Shown one piece after another: positions 60,901-64,000 of a stretch of 64,000 nt of DNA (within the stretch, counting starts at the first letter, position 1; each line of letters opens with the position of its first letter). The stretch covers positions 47,064,501-47,128,500 of the forward strand of contig CM060830.1 of the NCBI GenBank assembly GCA_030762175.1. Direction: 5' to 3'. A program made the position numbers and the translations under genes. The notes beneath the pieces are model-generated. The model was given only the letters and a program-made list of their open reading frames with translations. It was not told where the DNA came from and searched no databases. The stretch comes from Metallyticus violacea. Its lineage: Eukaryota > Arthropoda > Insecta > Mantodea > Metallyticidae.

Positions 60901-61362
60901 ATGTACTACTACTCATGTGTAGTAGATAATATTTTGGTGTTCGATGAGAATGTTAGTAAAATGCTTCGTGTCACTTTTTTCTGGGACACCATTATCTGCT
61001 ATTGCTTGTACCTTTCGGACCCAAAAGCATTACGTCGAAGCTGTAAGATCCGTTCTACCGCCCGGCTTCCATTTCTTGTCGCTTGTCAGTCCCTGACGTG
61101 CATTCATCCCCTACGTGTAGTGTATAATGAAGAGGAAATTGTGCAACACCCTGTTCCCCTCTCTCCGAGATTCAATGAAGTGAGATGGCCGTGGATAAAG
61201 TTGTCAGTGTCTGGAGCCCTTCTCACAGCAACGTCTTGCGCCCTCTGCCGGCACAAACTGCATTACAAAACACCTACGTCCATCTCCTGGTCCATTCATC
61301 AATCATCTGCTCTCGCCTGCTATGTAAATAAAACATGTGAAGGTGTTAATCTGTCAATGTGA
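60901..61362 (+). other. Longest open frame (153 codons), unassigned
   Basis: The frame is open from an ATG to a TGA. The region 61010-61340 is GC-richer, and the encoded stretch has several cysteines and no recognisable domain. It has no signal peptide or clear membrane helix. An A12 run lies at 61419-61430. It may be chance, a decayed retrocopy or a short gene. Confidence 0.15.
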
Positions 61363-62039
61363 AGCGATGAACACTTCGGTTGACGCCTCTCGAGGGAGAA
61401 ATGTGAAAAAAGAAACGGAAAAAAAAAAAAGACGAGATAGGAAGTAGAAGTCGAAAAAGAACTACAGAAAGTGAAGGAAATACATAGACCAGGTAGGGTT
61501 GCCCTCTAAGATTTAGCCTTTATGGTATATAAAATAGCCAATATAGCTTCAAATTACATATTAGTTTATAATGCTAAACCGATGTGCGGGACATTCATTT
61601 AAAAATAAATGTTAATTACATTTTAGGATCTATTCCCTCACCCCAGATAAACCTATTTTGAAATTTCAAATTACACCCCTACCTTTAGAAACTTTATTCT
61701 TAAATGGGATTAAAATATTATCATATAATTTGTTTTTGAATCGTTGCCTGACAATCTTGACTAAATATTCTAATTTGGACAGAATAAAACATTCTAAACG
61801 TATTTAGGGTAACATTTAAATTATGCACTAATATGGACTATGATTTCACAATTTTTACTAATCCGCTTATATTTTGTTCTTATTTGAAGTGTATGCATTA
61901 ATTTGAAACAGTTAATTACCACAACAAACGATTGTATTAAATGCACAGTAGCTGTTTATTTTTTTCAATGCAAGGAGACCAGTTTATACTTTACGCTAAA
62001 TGCTATAGACGCCACAATCAAAGTAAACACCAACGTGTT

Positions 62040-62785
62040 GGGCTGTAGAGGTGGAAAGAGAACTCAGAGGAATTAGTCTGAATTCAATATGGACACGAGA
62101 CAAAGCAAATAATAAAAACGTATCGAAGGTTAGAACAAGGCTAGAGGGCATGAGCAGGCAGGAAATCGAAGCAGAATATAACAAGAAAGTTTCTTTGAGC
62201 CAATCGAATGAAATTAAACTAACCTGGGGTAGAGAATTATATATGCTCGTTCTTGGGAGAAAGGCGAGTTCATGAATGGCATGGTTTAGACTAAGAAGTT
62301 GGAAATCTCAAAAAATAACGGATAGTTCTGGTAGGAGAACCTGTCCATTTTGTGGAGGAATGAGGAATGGGTACATATTCTGATAGAATGTACTCATTAA
62401 AGCACCTGAGAAATACACTGTTCCTGAAAACTTTTTAACACAATTAGAGGACGATTGGCATGCTGGGACCTGTTTGCGAACCGCACTAATAGGTTGAATA
62501 TGGACATTTTCCTAGCCAAAGTGCGTGAAGCTAGGAGCAATTTATACTGTGGTTAAAACGCAGCAACTAGTGTAATTATAAACAACGTTTAAAATGTTTA
62601 CATTCATATATATGTTAATATCGTTATTCCCATATTTTAATGTTTATTATTATTGTTTCATTTATATTATTATTATTTGTCGCTCTTTCTAATTGTGTAT
62701 CATACCTAGGCATGCACGGTCTACGAACCATGTATAAATATATTTGTAATGTGTATATATAATTTTATAATAATAAAGATACCAT
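62040..62785 (+). mobile_element. LINE 3' end, family L3
   Basis: The open frame 62051-62275 (W-T-R-D-K-A-N-N-K-N-V-S-K-V-R-T-R-L-E-G-M-S-R) reads like the linker after a LINE reverse transcriptase. Further on, R-T-C-P-F-C-G (about 62336-62360) begins a cysteine knuckle whose second half is degraded. A 3' end with AATAAAGATACCATCACC follows. Stops break the frame near 62270 and 62380. Confidence 0.6.
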
Positions 62786-62977
62786 CACCACTATCACTAT
62801 GACTTTTTTCAAATGCTAGCCTCTTGTTCTCATGAGCTAGTGGGCATTCCCCCCTAATGTGGAGGTAGTGTAGCGAAGTTACTAGACCAGGACGCCCATA
62901 GGGTGCCCTTACGGTCCCCATTATAGATCCGGGAGTCGACCTCGGGGCCTTAGGAATAGAAATCACGAATTCTGACG

Positions 62978-62988
62978 ACAAGACTATG
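62978..62988. repeat. Left target-site duplication of SINE copy 10
   Basis: ACAAGACTATG is repeated exactly at 63262-63272. Confidence 0.9.
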
Positions 62989-63261
62989 CGAGTGATTGAT
63001 TTATTTATGGACGCTCTTTAACATCTCAGGTCATCAGCGTCCCATTCAACTCAGGGCGTGAAACATCCGACAAATTTTGCTCAGAGGCCTCTCTTTCAGG
63101 CTTGAGGTTCTTTATCGTGCCGCAAATGTACGACACGGCACCCACGGCTTTACTTCCCTTCCGAAGGAAGCCATACTTAGGATTTTTACGCCCGAAAAAA
63201 TCCATCGGTCATGGCGTTTTGGGTTTAGGAGGCAAGTATGATAACCACTACACCACCGACT
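62989..63261 (-). mobile_element. tRNA-derived SINE, family A, copy 10
   Basis: This is a reverse copy, well preserved from its tail (TTTATGGACGCTCTTTAAC) to ACTACACCACCGAC at the head. The 11-bp exact target duplication shows its insertion boundaries. The frame 63102-63356 is SINE-derived. Confidence 0.95.
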
Positions 63262-63272
63262 ACAAGACTATG
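63262..63272. repeat. Right target-site duplication of SINE copy 10
   Basis: This exact repeat of 62978-62988 completes the pair that brackets the insertion. Confidence 0.9.
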
Positions 63273-63274
63273 GG

Positions 63275-64000
63275 GCTGGTCGTTTTTATAGTATTATGTT
63301 ATCCATATTCAAGTAATAACGCTCGAGGCATGCCAAACAAGGGGAAAAAAATGTAATAATCGGTGCATCGTCTTTAAAAGTTAAGCATTATATAGTAGGA
63401 ATACGATTTGAAATTTAAAAGTGAGAATTGCTGAGAGTGATGGAGTGAAACCTTGAATTTAATCAACATTAAAACTTCCTTTTCATTATCTAAACTGACA
63501 TGCTTTTGTTTACATAACTTTATTTTAAGCAGGTAGTTATTCAAACTGTTATTTTGAAATGCAAACTCTGTATAATAGGAACATAATTTTTTTCGTAACA
63601 AATTTTAAAACATCTTGGCCTGTTTGTGTAGGTACAAGAAGTTCCTTCGCATGCACTGTTGATAAACAAATAAATATGCTAATAAAGCTCTTTCTCATGG
63701 CTAAATCTTGCATTTACACACAATATCTATTTATTACTGACAAAATAAAATGCCATTAGACAAACATTTCGTAACGACAGAAATATTTTGTTTACTTTAC
63801 CATTTGTTGTATACACAGCTCTCAAACAGTTCTTTGCATCCTAAGTAACCAATATACAGATTGGCATACCATGCAGTGATCAAATAAGTAAGTCAAGTGG
63901 TGTTTTCTTTGAATTCTAGTGGAAACAAAGCCACTGCCCTATGAATGATGGGGAATAGTTTTTAGGGGTTTGACAACAAGTGGAATGTATGAAGAGTAAA
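63275..64000. other. Unassigned AT-rich DNA
   Basis: No gene recognised. Confidence 0.4.

Noticed and set aside
60901..61362. Longest open frame as a true gene
   Set aside because: One 153-codon frame is expected by chance in 64 kb with GC-richer patches. No domain, signal peptide or splice sites support it.

Overview
This window reads as a gene-poor, AT-rich piece of a large arthropod genome, most likely an insect. The evidence is eukaryotic: tRNA-headed SINEs with target-site duplications, decayed non-LTR (LINE) tails, Tc1/mariner transposase relics with inverted ends and TA targets, LTR retrotransposon ends with a tRNA-Lys primer site, and many microsatellites. I see no ribosome-binding-site-led operons and no open frame above about 150 codons. 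The repeat mix fits a large-genome insect such as a polyneopteran, but that placement is an inference. I found no host protein-coding gene I can name; the window is probably intergenic or deep intronic.

Layout. 0-4.3 kb: tRNA-type SINE relics (family B), a LINE tail and a dispersed repeat copy. 6.9-10.9 kb: a mariner-like relic, a reverse-strand LINE tail, an inverted pair of family A SINEs and a reverse-transcriptase relic. 12.1-13.9 kb: a Tc1 element with a DD34E triad, then a GC-richer island. 16.2-18.7 kb: a SINE with a perfect 12-bp target duplication, then an LTR and its tRNA-Lys primer-binding site. 20.4-21.4 kb: a long foldback repeat whose right arm carries a SINE. 25-29.5 kb: LINE tails, two transposase relics and a SINE. 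30.7-36.2 kb: a GC-rich possible exon or retrocopy, several tRNA-like SINEs and a mariner end. 36-45 kb: mostly unassigned AT-rich DNA with one SINE. 45-48.8 kb: a reverse copy of the 18-kb LTR with repeated LTR-end/primer-site modules, then further SINEs. 51-54.5 kb: two mariners with both ends visible, one broken by stops and frameshifts, the other internally deleted. 55-64 kb: SINEs, a promoter-like segment and a LINE tail.

How it fits together. Nearly all recognisable content is mobile DNA. LINE copies are mostly 3' ends, as expected of 5'-truncated insertions. The SINEs probably used LINE machinery, and the mariners range from nearly full length to deletion derivatives. The two strongest structural observations are the LTR family with iterated LTR-end/primer-site modules (18.2-18.7 kb and 45.0-45.5 kb) and the foldback at 20.4-21.4 kb.
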